From Manihot esculenta (Eukaryota > Streptophyta > Magnoliopsida > Malpighiales > Euphorbiaceae), in assembly GCF_001659605.2 (NCBI RefSeq), contig NC_035161.2:30675691-30739690 (forward strand): a stretch of DNA of 64,000 bases. The letters run 5' to 3'. Below, in pieces: positions 11,630 to 23,785 of this stretch. The notes below the pieces were generated by a model. It saw nothing but the letters and a program-made list of their open reading frames with translations, did not search any database and was not told the origin of the DNA. The first letter of the stretch is position 1, and every line of letters begins with the position of its first letter. Made by a program: the position numbers and the translations under genes.

Positions 11630-14600
11630 GAGACGCTCCACAATTGCCCCTCAAGAAACCCAAAATCTGCAGATCCCAAATTCAACCTCTTAAGCACCAT
11701 AAAAACCTTAAAACAAATATACTTCAAAAAAATGAAGCCCCCAGACCCCAAAAGAAAAACCCTCAAGAAGAAGAGTCGAAAACAGAGATTATTATCGAAA
11801 ACCTAAACAAGAAATGATAATTAACAGATTCCGAAGAATCGGAGAATTCCAAATCCGTTAATTAACACTCTCTAGTTTCTGTTAGTGTCTCTCTATCCCC
11901 AAAAGAATTTGAAAACCCTAGACGGACACGAACCGGGTTCCCAAAATCCGGCGGAATGTAGATTTGGAGTCCGATAACGTCTCCAAACGAACTTTTCTCT
12001 CTCTCTCCTTTCAGCCCACACTTTTTCTTTGTGCTGTGTGCGCGGATCACTCATGTTACCTCTTTATTTTCTCATTTTATATGGACGGGCCCACACAGTA
12101 TAATTCCCACTTTGAAACTACTATTTTACCCTTGATCTCTTCTTTCTTTTGGTCGAATTATGGAAAGGGTAACGTGGGGATTTTAGAAGGTGGCTTTCCT
12201 GAATTTGGAACTTGAAATTTTTTGTGTGACGGAATTGCCCTTAGCCGCCAATCCGAATTGATACTAATTTATAATTTAAATAAAAATAAATTATAAATAT
12301 TATAGGTGCGTGCTTCCTTTTGATAAGGCATCTCTCCATTCATTATCTATGATATTAGGGCTTTGTTTAATTTTGAAATTTTTATGAACCTTGAAATTTG
12401 TATTTAGTTGATATTGTGTTGTAAAGATTTTATTCATAATTAAATATTTAGAATCTCCAAAAAATTATATATAATTCTTTTATTTTTATTGTGTCGAAAA
12501 TCTATAAATTAAGTAAATTTTTTGAGTTATTAAAATAAAATTATCTAACTGTCACAAATAACAATGCTCATTTTTATTGTTCACCGTTAAAATATTGCAA
12601 CATCAACAATCATATAAAAATGGAGGAGCTTCCCAATCCGCATCCGCATGGCACCCAATAGTCGAAGAAGGTAGAGTTTGATATTGTGCAGCTTTATACT
12701 CATCCCACCATATTACAATGCTAATGATAATATAATGTTATTTAATTACAATTTTTATTAAATATAAATTTATTTTTATTATTTTAAATATTCTAAATTA
12801 GACGAAATATAATTTTGTAATTCAATATCCATATATTTACTCATTCAAAAAAATGAAAAAGAGTATGAAAAATATCTTAATAAAGGTGGGCTCTATAGTC
12901 GGAATGAGAATAAGTAATATAATAACAAAGATTATTATTAGTTTAAAAATACTAATTAAAATTTTAATTTTTTATCAAAATTTTATAAAGAAAAAAAAAA
13001 GGAACGAGAAGGGATTAGTGTTGTGCGAAGGAAGGGCAATTTGGGGAAAGAAGGGAATAAAGCATATACTGGCATTGAAATGCCACGGTGTGAAGGAGCT
13101 GTTAAGTTGGAAAGAGTTTTTAAGGTCGGTTTTGAAGATAAGCATCCTTTGTCCCATGTGGGTTTCAGACCAACCCTCATCATCTCTCTTTCTTCGGTCT
13201 TTACCAAAGCAGAGCCTTCTCTCTCTTGGAAAAGACCTTTTTTTTATTAAGTATAAAAAATTTCTCCCATGTGTTGATTTTATTACGTTGTAACATTTTA
13301 AAAAATAAAACACGTGACAGGGGAGATCAATGGCCGAAAGGCTGCACCTCCTCGTAAGACAACTGTATAAGAAAATAAAAGTTTTTAAAGAAAAGGGAGA
13401 GAATTAATTGTATTCATTTATATTAATTATAATTTACACTTAAAATTTAATCGAGTTTAATTTGATATTTTTTATTTAAAAAATAAATAATTTTTATGAT
13501 TACATTTAATTTTTTTTATAAATGTTTAATCATAAAAATTTGTAATTTTATTAATGAATGCACGCTAATAATATAGGAAAATATGTATTTATTGTTAAAA
13601 TTGTAATTCAATATATACTAAATAGAACTTAATTCACAAATAAACCTTAACAAACATATATTTCTCCTCGTTAAATTAAACCATTAAAAAATTTACTTAT
13701 TCTTCAAAATTACATATTTTTTTAGTATAAATCTTTTGTTACTTATTTTAAATTTTGATAATAAAAATAATTAATTTATTCAGTTGTTTACTTAATAAAT
13801 TTTCTTATTTATTATTTTCAGTTGTCTAATTATATTGAATACTTACTTGAGTTCAGAGTGATTATTAAAATGCATCAACCGCACTCGTATTTTTTTTTAT
13901 AGATTATGGGCTCATAAAATCTAAACAATATTAAATATTTATGTTATTAAAAGAAAATATTAAAATTTTGGACATAAAATTACATTTTTAATTTAAAGCC
14001 AGCAAAATTAGCATTTCTAAACCCTTACATTTTAATTTAATAATTAAATAAGATTTTATAATTTTGCAAATAAATAATTACTCTTTAATATATATATATA
14101 TATAATCAAATTACGTAGTATTATTTAATAATAAATAAACTCTGTAACTTTGAAAAAGTAAATAAAAAACTAAATTATAACTTTCATCGAATCAATTTAT
14201 ATGCAAGTGCATATTTGTTTACTCAAATAGAGATTATTTCGATTAAAAATTGATTACTTCAATCAATTTCATATATACTTGTTTTACTGGAAGTAATTGA
14301 TTAACCATATTAGCTAATTAAATTGAGTTTAATTTATAGTATATTTTATTCATTAAAATTGAATTAATGTATTTAAGTAATTATTGTAAATTTTGAGGGA
14401 TATTTTTATCAAATTATTTTATATAGGAGTTTAATTTTGAATGATTGTAAATTTTTATTAGACTCTAAAATTGATATTTCTATTAAATGAGTTCGTCATA
14501 ATACTACTCTACTTACTTATACTTTGGCTAGATAATGTATTAGGTATAATCGTCTCTTTGTTTGGAATGATATCTCTTTTTTTTAATGAAATTTTATTAA

Positions 14601-16757
14601 TACAATCAGTAGTTTTATTTTAAAAAAATAATTATTCATAAAATTTGATTATAAAATTTTAACAAAATGAATATATTTATTAAAAATTTCAATTTTTTAT
14701 GTCGTGAAAATAAAATTGATGACGTGATTTAAATGGAACTGTATTGTGATTGACCGGAACTTACGAGAAGGCAACGTGAAGTGGCGATGAATGCTCACGA
14801 CAGTCACTCCGATAATAAAGTCAGTTGAACGAGAGAAAATGTAATGGAATGTTTAGAGTTTGTGTTAAAAAATAAAATATTTTTTTTATCGTTCTATTTT
14901 TATATTATTAATTTTATACTCTAATGATAAAGATGAATATGACATTTTGTAATAATTCAGTGGTGCTATAGCTAACATATTAATAAGAAATATTTATGAG
15001 CTAATTGATTAGAAGTCCTGTAATTATAAGCGCAAAATAAATTTTTAATATTATAATTGTTTAATGATAATTTCCTTATGTTTGAAAGTATAAGTCTGTC
15101 CAATTTAAAATAAATTTGTCTTAAGACTAAATCTCTTTTTTTGATTATAAGTCGATCGTCTAAATCTTTTTTTTTCACATATAAAACCACTTATCGACTT
15201 ATTAAAACGAAATCTTATATTATAGTAGCAACTCACAACTTAAATTAAAAATTTACATACAATCAATTTTATATAATATTATCTTGAAAAATCAAAATCA
15301 ATCTTTTTAATTAAAAGTTTGCTTAGATTAAAAATAATAAATCCATCCAATGTATATAGACTTTTCAATATTTTATATAATTTTAGTGTAATTGTATTTA
15401 TTTAAAATTATATTAATATAATTTAAATAATTTTCACTAAACAGTTAACTATATATTCTGATTTAAAAATATATCCTATATATATAAAAATATAAGAGTT
15501 TAACATTTTAACTCAAAATGTTATATTTAATTAAACATATATAGTAAAAATTTAACCGAATAAAATTGGCATTTAAGTCAAACCAACATATCTCTCAAAT
15601 ACACTTAATTTAGAATTTGATATATCAATTGTTAAATAAAAAAATCTTAAAAAATATCAAATTCTAATACAGGATAATTGAGCGTGAGACTCACACATAA
15701 AATAACTATTATAACTAAAATATGAGTAAATAAATTAATTTATCGCTTAATTAAAAATAAAATCTAAATAGAAATTTATAATCGATTACAATTTAATTAA
15801 ATTCAAACTAATTCTCATAAATAGAGACATGACATAAATAATAATTTTAGTATCAGATTCAAAATACGTATAGTTGATTAAAATAAATTTTATATTATTA
15901 AATTAAATTTAACAAAAATATCAAATTTGCTCTAATATTATAGCGAATGTAAAATACAGAAAATTTCATCCTTTTTATTTGAAATTGCCCATGAAATTAT
16001 TGTTAAAAAAGTAAAAATATAAATAAAGCTTAATATAACAAGGAGACTGTAGCTTATACTATTAAATTATGGTGAATAATAATTTTATTTAGTATTTAGA
16101 TTCAAATTTAAATAAAAATTAAATTTATCGTCCATTTATTTTTTAATTCAACGGTTTAATTTTTATATTTTAATTTTATTAATTAAAAATATTTTATTAA
16201 TTGTCTGAGAAATTATCAACGTACATTTCAAGGTATACTTTTTTTATTCTTTTATTATGTTAAAATTACATTTGTGTATAATTGATTTTTTAAAAATAAA
16301 TGATTTAACCACTAATTTAGTTTTATCAGATTGAAGAAACATCACATAGTTTTCGAATATGGATAAAGCAACCTCCAAATTAGACATAATTAAAATCTAA
16401 AATTAAATTTTTGTTTTAAAAATTTTTAAAAATATATGTATTAGGTTAAAAAATAATTAAAAAATAAATAAATCTACCTTTAATTGACCCGAAACCCAGC
16501 GAAGCAAACGTGGATCGGAGAACCCTGAATGGTCCGAGTGGGACCGAGAATCTCGCGGAGCGTTGAGTTGAAAAATCAGAAAAATAGTTCGAAACTTCCC
16601 TCTCTGATCTACCAGCAAACAAAGCAAAGCACGGATCCAAAACCCAATTCAAACTCAAAAACCCTAATCATAAAATCTAATTACTCCTCTCTCTTTCTTA
16701 ACTTTCTTCCTCTTTCCCTTTTCTACCTGCAACCACAATTAGACTAGAGTACACAAA
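11630..16757. other. Divergent promoter region of CRWN1 and AT-rich intergenic DNA
   Basis: CRWN1 (minus) and the b561 gene (plus) diverge here, 5.1 kb apart. About 11630-12050 is CT-rich in the CRWN1 sense and probably holds its 5' UTR and core promoter. From 12240 to 16450 the DNA is AT-rich with no convincing gene. Small open frames near 12853-13313 occur on both strands and look like chance. Around 16480-16757 the sequence becomes richer in GC and CT and probably holds the 5' UTR of the b561 gene. Confidence 0.5.
14543..14625. repeat. Dispersed repeat, copy A
   Basis: This stretch shares its order and much of its sequence with 34185-34256: both run from an AGG(T/C)AT(A/G)ATCGT-like start to AAATTTTATTAATACAA followed by (T/C)CAGTAGTTTTATTT. 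The pair suggests an old dispersed element whose type I cannot name. Confidence 0.5.
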
Positions 16758-18732
16758 ATGGTAGTTCCGGTGATCAAATTCCCAATCTTCACAGTTGTCA
16801 GGTTGCTGGGGTTGGTAGTTACTGCTATGGTGCTCACATGGACGGTGCATTACAGAGGAGGATTGGCTCTCGTCTCCGATAACAAAGATCTCATTTTCAA
16901 TGTAATGTGAAACCTTCAACGGCAATGCTTCAATCATTTCATTATCAGTCTGCAAGTTTAATTTGACAGCTGGATATCGTTATTGACTTTCAATTCTCTC
17001 TTGGGGCTTCTAATGTTTGGCTAACTTTAGTTTAGTTCGTTCTTGTGGTCTCTTGTAGGTCCACCCCGTCTTAATGGTGATAGGGCTCATACTCATGAAT
17101 GGTGAAGGTAAGTACCCGTTTTCTGCTTTTAGATATAAGCGCACACTTGTGGGTGGAGCAGTGATAAATAATTTAAATGGGCAGGATTTATAACTCTTAA
17201 TAAACTGTTGAATGCCACAATGATTTTTCTTGAAATGCTAGCAAATTGTGCTGCTAAATTTGCTAATACGTGAATACAGAAGAAAAAAAAATTGTATTGC
17301 TTTTTTTTTTTTTAATTTTTAATTTTAATAGGTTAATCACTTATTCTATCACAAAAATGATGCAGTAAATATATTTTTTTGGCCACATATATCTTCTTCC
17401 ATGTGAGCTAATTGCTAGATTTTAGAGAGGCGTCAGTGGTACTTTGCTTTATTTTCAGAATGCAGCTAGCAAACAATTAAAATAACTGTATGGATTAGTA
17501 ACTAGCCTGATGCCTAGATATATTTTGATTGAAGGACCACTGTTCAGCTTTTCGTTAGTGTTCATGATGATACTGTTGGAAAGTAGAGTAAATCTATTAC
17601 ATTTTGGCTGATCTTTACATGCTTGCACAAAATATTTGATGCTTCTCTAACTCAATGCTACTACTAAAATTTGCAATATTTTACTTGGCAGATAGAACTT
17701 TGAATATTCTATTTCTAAAAAGTGGAATGCATCAATAATTTTGATGGACAAATGAGTTTGTTATGGCCTTCTGGGACTGGAGTGCATGTAAATTGAAATA
17801 TAATATCTCTATATATAGTCTTTTGTTGCTGTCTATTTGGTTTAACGGAAACAAAACAACATCTAGAGCATACTTTTATCATCTTCTGTAGAAACATTGT
17901 GCCAATTATGTATGCCACATTGAAGCCTATGTGTCATGTGAACTAAAGAAGTAGTAAAGTATTTTAACAAACTGTAAAAATGACAGTTTTTGAGTATGGT
18001 ATTTGCTAAGAAAATTATTTGCCTAATCCAATAGCCATTCATTGTTAAAATTACAGATTTGAACCATGTTATCAGTGATGCCATGCTGGTGTTTCTTACT
18101 ATTGTTTTAAATGTTTGTTGGGGAATATTGCAGCCATGCTAGCCTACAAGACAGTTCCAGGAACAAAAAGCTTCAAAAAATTAGTTCATCTTGTGCTACA
18201 GTTCCTTGCTCTTTTTTTAAGCTTGATTGGTGTATGGGCTGCTTTGAAGTTCCATAATGATAAGGGCATTGACAATTTTTACAGCTTGCATTCTTGGTTG
18301 GGTCTAGTTTGCCTGTTCCTCTTTGGCATGCAGGTCTTTTAACATTTCATCATCTTTTTTGATGACCCAATGCTTTTGATTGCCCTGGAAGCTAATTATT
18401 TTTTCACAACCATTTCTTGTTCACAGTGGGTTGCAGGATTTGTGACATTCTGGTACCCAGGTGGCTCAAGAAATGGCAGAGCCATCTTGCTGCCTTGGCA
18501 TGTATTCTTTGGTGTATATATTTATGCCCTGGCTGTTGCTACTGCTACTACTGGAATCTTAGAAAAAGCCACATTCCTCCAAACCAACAAAGTGATATCT
18601 CGCTATTCCACTGAAGCGTTGCTAGTAAATTCCTTGGGCATCTTGATTGTTGTTTTAGGTGGTTTTGTTGTCCTCGCAACAATTACACCTCTGCATGCCA
18701 AAGGCGATGTCATCAGGAATGCAACAGAATAG
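16758..18732 (+). CDS. Transmembrane ascorbate-dependent cytochrome b561 (ferrireductase family)
   Basis: These proteins carry electrons from ascorbate across a membrane to monodehydroascorbate or ferric iron, using two haems b. Exons: 16758-16901, 17059-17107, 18134-18333, 18427-18732; all GT-AG, phases consistent, 232 residues. About six hydrophobic helices are visible. The four haem-ligand histidines can be counted at H50 (VHPVLM), H83 (LVHLVLQ), H117 (LHSWLGL) and H156 (LPWHVFFG); their spacing of 33, 34 and 39 fits the family. AMLAYK follows helix 2 and YPGGSRN lies between helices 4 and 5. The N-terminal text (LTWTVHYRGGLAL) is closest to the Arabidopsis ACYB-1 group (At5g38630 type). 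Location, plasma membrane or tonoplast, cannot be told from sequence. The large third-exon gap (17108-18133) is an ordinary intron. Confidence 0.94.
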
Positions 18733-19799
18733 GCATAATGCTTTTACTTCCATTAAATTGTCATTGACAAACAGCTGTATTGTGCATTGGATGTGAATCA
18801 AGGGGCTTGTTCTTGTTACAATATGAATACATCACATAGAACTAATTGAAAATTGTGTTTGAATAATGTTAGTGACATGATCAACTTCAGTTGGATTGGA
18901 GTAGTTTGGCTGTTCTAAAAACTGAAACTTTTGCTTTAGTTTACTGGCATAACAAAGAGCTAAATGTCAGTTTCCTTTCTTTTTTCCCCTTGTTAATTTC
19001 TGAATTTCAGCAAATTTGTTCTGAATATGATTGATTATTTATGCCTAATATTTTCAGAAATAAGTTCGTTCTTAAGGTAAAAGAATTTTCTAATGAAGGT
19101 TTTTATAGCATTGCTATTGGGATAAGTACATCCTAAATATGCTAGTTAGATAGTAATGACATATTTTAGTCATGAAAATGGATTAAAATTAAATGACATA
19201 TTCCAGGAAAAAAACCCCTTAAACATACCAGTTAGAGAATGTTAAAAAGTTTACAGTTATGTTTAATGATGCTAAAGATGTCTTCCCTCGCTGGTATCCA
19301 TCATCAAAAGTGATGCAGAAGTAGCTGGTCTGCAAATTGGTGTCTCTTGAGCTCTAGTTCTCCCTACCGAACTAAAAAAAAAAAAGATTGCTTCAGAACT
19401 GTTATGTGTTGAACTTTAATTCAAGTGGAAGCTAAATAATTAAAAAAAAGTTTGGCAGAAATATTGTGCAATCAGTTGCCGCATATGCGAATCCTGTTTT
19501 ATTCTAAGTTTATTAATAAAATTGTATATTAGGATTTCTCTTAATTGCTTTGAGGTTTTTTAATTAATGAACTTTTTCAGATTGCAAACTAAATATTTCT
19601 TTTCATAACAGATAGTGGAGGATGTGAAGCACTATGTAAATTGCATCGCATATTACCATTACCTTGAATATAAGCTTATATTTTGATAGTGAACCAGAGT
19701 CAGGCTTTAGGATTGAAGTCTTTAGAGTATTAAGACCTGAATTGTGATTTTCGAACTGCTTCCACGAATCCAGAGCCAACCAACTCTCGCTCACTCCAC
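18733..19799. other. 3' UTR and intergenic spacer
   Basis: This follows the b561 stop. It is moderately AT-rich, with probable 3' UTR up to about 18.9 kb. No further gene is seen. Confidence 0.45.
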
Positions 19800-20220
19800 C
19801 ATTCGCTGAGTTGGAACTTGCCTCCTTTGTCCTCCACAAAAATAAACTTCGATACTGGAGTCGTCGACCAACGTAGATGAGTTGGTTCAATAACAGCAGT
19901 TGCTTGTGATTGCATGGGGAATATTTATCTTGGCTTGGAGCTGTAGGAGATACCCGCTGGATGCCTCGGCTCGTAGGGAAGCCATTTTGCTTGCAAAATC
20001 TAGAGCTTTTAAGTGTCATTGTAGAGGGTGATTCTCAAACCAATTCAAGTTAAGGCATTATTCAAGATATTCAGGTCCTTGCTGCTGTGCTGATATTCGG
20101 CATGCCAGTTTCCATCGTGTCCGCCGATAAGCGAACCAAGCAGCTCATTTTCTAGCGGCTATGACATTGCACGACTCTTCCTTCTTACGTCCACCAGAGC
20201 TGATTGTAAAGCTGGTGAGG
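19800..20220 (+). pseudogene. Decayed RNase H-like domain from a plant LINE-type element
   Basis: Pieces of a plant RNase H-like (RVT_3) domain appear in order on the plus strand but in different frames. Near 19839 is KINFDTGVVDQRR followed by a stop. Further on in that frame is GSITAVACDCMGNIYLGLE, which fits the strand after the first catalytic Asp (VKINFDAA...ARDxxG in intact copies). Near 20015 is VIVEGDSQ, the motif of a later catalytic Asp, followed by a stop. Near 20137 is ANQAAHFLAAMTLHDSSF, matching the usual C-terminal REAN.xAHxLA motif. At least two frameshifts and several stops break it. No reverse transcriptase part is recognised nearby, so it is a short fragment. A minus-strand open frame over the same bases is a shadow. 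Confidence 0.7.
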
Positions 20221-20839
20221 CTTGGCCAATATCTTTACTTGTTCAGTTCTTTGACATATACACTAACCTTTGCAATTTTAAAGCAAACGTAGGCAAATAA
20301 TGCAAGTTATTAGTGTGTTAATGTAAATTATTTTTTACCGACGAGTGTTTGATGAGTGATTTGATATTTTCCTAGTTAAGGGTTGAAAATTCAATTCTCA
20401 GAGTACAAATATAAATCTTTATTTTTAGTATTCTGAAAATTCTGCCAAGTAAAAATTTTATTTTCTTTAATATGAATAAATTTATTATTATGTAATTTTA
20501 TTTTCAATATTTTTATTGTAAAAATATTACTATCATTTAAAATTTGAATTAAAAAGAAATAAAATTACTTTTTAACATTTTAATTATCATACTTTATCTA
20601 AATTCATTTATAGTTATATCGAATTATTAATTATGATTTATAATTAATATTTATTTGATATAATAAACATTGAAACTTGAATCTTAAGCCATTTACATCA
20701 CCGGTACGCTGAGCGGGCCGATTTAAAAACGCTGTTTAGAGCCCAGCTCTCTTATTTGCTTGGCCACAAAGTCACAGACGACACTAAAAGCGAGAAGAGG
20801 AAAAGAAACACGGACGAAGAGGACTGTAAGAGTGAAGGA

Positions 20840-23785
20840 ATGGAAACGCCAAAGACAATCGCTCATGAAATCGGAGGGATCCAAAACGACGCCCTTCGAT
20901 TCGGTCTCCATGGCGTCAAAAGCGATCTCGTCGGAGCTCACCCACTCGAAACCACCTACCAATCTGTAAGGATATTTTTAGTGCTCTTTGTATTTTATTT
21001 TGTTTTGTTTGCAATCGAACTTGAATTCGGTTTTACTTGTTGGGTTTTAGGCGAAGAAGAATCGAGAGGAGATGAGTAGAAAAATCCTTGCAAACACATA
21101 TGGCTCTGCCTTTCCGCTCAAGATGGATCTTGATAGGCAAATTCTTTCGCGGTATGAGTTTTTACTGCTGGATTTTATCATGAAATGTTTCCTTTTTGAA
21201 ACAAAATTCAGTATCTAATCATTTCTCAGGGGGAGTCTTTTTTGGTGAATTAGGGTTTTAAACTTGATTGTTGGAAATAAGACCAAAATAATAGAATCTG
21301 ATGACCAAGACGTCTTAAGGCGAAGATGGTATGGGCAAGGACTAGGAAACATGGGCATTCAATGGTATAATAGGGACTAGTATGTTTCCCACTAGAAGAA
21401 CTGAACAAGCAATTAATCTGTAAGCTCAAGCAGGAAAGTTGAAATAAACTGCAAGTAATTGATGGCAACAAAGTTGTTAAAATTGTTGGCTTCCTACTTT
21501 TTAATATTATGTTCTTGTAATTGCAACTGGGATGAACTCTCTCATGCTGTTAACACTCATATCATATTTTTATTTTATTTTACCAACTCCTAATTGGTGC
21601 TAAAAGGGGGTAATTTGGTGCTAGGGAGTCTTTTTTGGACATGTTCATGTTGCAGTGGTGAGATTGGTCATTGGTCTTATTGATCTGAAGTTATGAGCTC
21701 TGTCAATAATATAGGAAGTTATGAGTTCATGTCATAGTGGTGAGATTGGTCTTATTTAGGGGTGTTATTTTCATAAATATGTTGATTATTAGATGAGTAT
21801 GTCATGGTCACACGTTTTGAAGACCAGGTCAATTATGCAATTGCTATTCATCTCAAGTTTTTGCCCCAACTTATTGGTGCCAAAATGGAAACTTCGAATC
21901 AGCAAATTATTTTTATGTTCATCTGAGATAACTAGATACATCTGATCGGATCTGAATTTTTTGTCAAAGCAATTAGGCATAATTTGCGGGTGAGCATGTC
22001 TTGGCTGTACGCATTGAATCACCTGTGAATAAAGCAATTTATCTGAAGGATATCTTTGCAACTTTTGTTTTATTTTTTAAAGGAGCATCATTATTTGGTT
22101 AGGAAGGCATGTTTGAAGATTTCCATCTTGTACTAGTTAAAGGAAAAAGGTCAAATTTGCTCCTTAACTTTTTAATGAAGTTTAGTTAAGGCTTTTTTTT
22201 TTTGTCTAAATTAATCCATCACTTATATATTATGCGTAAATAGACTCAATTTTGGGCTAAAAAAATTAAAATTTTACATTGTAAGATTTTTTTAATAAAA
22301 GTATTAATTTCCTATTTTTAAATATTTAACATTATTTTTCACTTTTAGAAAAACTAAAAAGTATGACTTTATATCTTCATATTATTTTTCTAAAAAAATG
22401 AATAAAGCAAGCATTTAAAATGTGGAAAATTAATAATTAGTATGAAAAATTTTAAGAAAATAATGTTTTTTCTTTTTGGTAAAAATTTTTGGCCTGTTTG
22501 AGTATAATCAGAAACTGTGGATTAATATTAGACAAAAAAATCAGAATGGTCTTATTCGAACTTCCCCAAAAAGTTGAGGGGCAAAATTTGAAGTCCATTA
22601 GTTAAAAGTGTCTGATTAGAGACCTAAAATATTTCTGCCAAAGTTAGTTGGCTTAAGTAAGAGGTGTTATTTTTACGTGTCATTTGTATTTTTCATTTGA
22701 TGATGATCATGAAAATGGGGTATTAATTTATGCTGATTTTACTTTGGGGAAAAATTTTCAGTTGCACTTGGACATCTTTCAAAGGACACTTTATGAATAT
22801 TGGTAAAGTTGACAATCATTGTCAAATAATGTATTGTAGTTTTGTCTTTGGAGACTGGATCAGGGAGAAGGTTCCCATGTAATTTGCTTGTACAAAGCCA
22901 TTTTCTTGTTCAGGTTTTCAAAGGTATTTTTGACCCTGTTCTTGGTAAATATGCAAAAGGTAATGTGTACTTGTGAAACTAAAGATATGAGAGTTGTAGC
23001 TCATATTTGTTTTGAAAAAGATTGTTTTACTATGTTTTCCTCTTGGGTTCTCTCTTGCGCTTTCACTTGTACAAGCATATTTTCTGTGCATGTTGTTCTT
23101 TAATAGTGAGCTAATTTTGTTGCATTCTTCCTTATCTTTGCCTTTTTCCTGAAACTTATCATTCTAAATTTGCATTTGTTAGGCTGTGCTAATCTATTAC
23201 CTAAAATAACTGTGCAGATTTCAGAGGCCACCAGGACCAATTTCATCCTCAATGCTAGGGCTTGAGGCTTATACAGGAAGATTGGATGATTTTGGTTTTG
23301 AGGACTATCTCAATGGTAAGTGGTTGTATTTGAATACTGCATAATGCCATTTCAAAGTTGATTTTATTTTATTAGAGGTGCTTGTTGATTATACAAGATT
23401 CGACATTTTTGAAAGAAAGTTGTTGAAAACCTTATCCTTCCAATTGCTTTTGCAAGATTATCGATGTAGGTTATTTATCATATGATAGAGGTTTCTATTT
23501 GGTTGATTATTCCTGAGCCAGATAATTGGCAGTTAGAGAAGTTTACTTTCCTTGCCTTGGTCATTCTATGTGCCTGGCTAAATTTGGAACTTGTACTATC
23601 AAATGAGCAATAGAATGGCATTTGACAGAGGTTTGTTGTCTATGACTGTGGCTGATTTAAGTGTTTCCTGGGCGTTGCTTGCAGATCCTCGTGAATCTGA
23701 AACTTTCAGGACGCCGGACATGCATCACGGGATGGAAGTACGTCTGGGACTTTCCAAGGGACCCGTCTGCCCAAGTTTCATGTAA
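20840..23785 (+). CDS. UMP1: Proteasome maturation factor UMP1 (POMP)
   Basis: UMP1 is the chaperone that holds 20S half-proteasomes until dimerisation and is then degraded as the first substrate. Exons: 20840-20965, 21051-21151, 23218-23315, 23685-23785; phases 0, 2, 1; 141 residues, the usual plant length. Recognisable motifs are TIAHEIGGIQNDALRFGLHG, HPLE, YGSAFPLKMDLDRQILSR, FQRPPGP, SSMLGLEAYTGRLDDFGF and the C-terminus VRLGLSKGPVCPSFM. I chose METPKTIAHE at 20840 as the start because family proteins begin there; the longer open frame upstream is likely 5' UTR. Intron 2 (21152-23217) is enlarged and holds a MITE at 22143-22598. Expression is probably constitutive; no regulatory element is obvious. 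Confidence 0.96.
22143..22598. mobile_element. MULE-type MITE in UMP1 intron 2
   Basis: The left end (AAGGTCAAATTTGCTCCTTA onward, through TTTTTTGTCTAAATTAATCC) is mirrored, imperfectly, by the reverse complement of the right end over about 75 bp. Flanks carry a likely target duplication: TAGTTAAAG at 22134-22142 and TAGTTAAAAG at 22599-22608. Long terminal repeats with an 8-10 bp duplication fit Mutator-like non-autonomous elements. The interior is AT-rich without a coding frame. Confidence 0.75.

Noticed and set aside
11630..11641. Longer CRWN1 start (MERLMMF...)
   Set aside because: The first codon would be GTG; the ATG pair at 11629/11626 matches the family N-terminus.
12853..13313. Overlapping frames on both strands as a gene
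   Set aside because: No recognisable protein, no splice context and several competing frames over the same bases.
20756..20839. Upstream extension or alternative frame before UMP1
   Set aside because: Family proteins begin at the METPKTIAHE position; the extension resembles 5' UTR.
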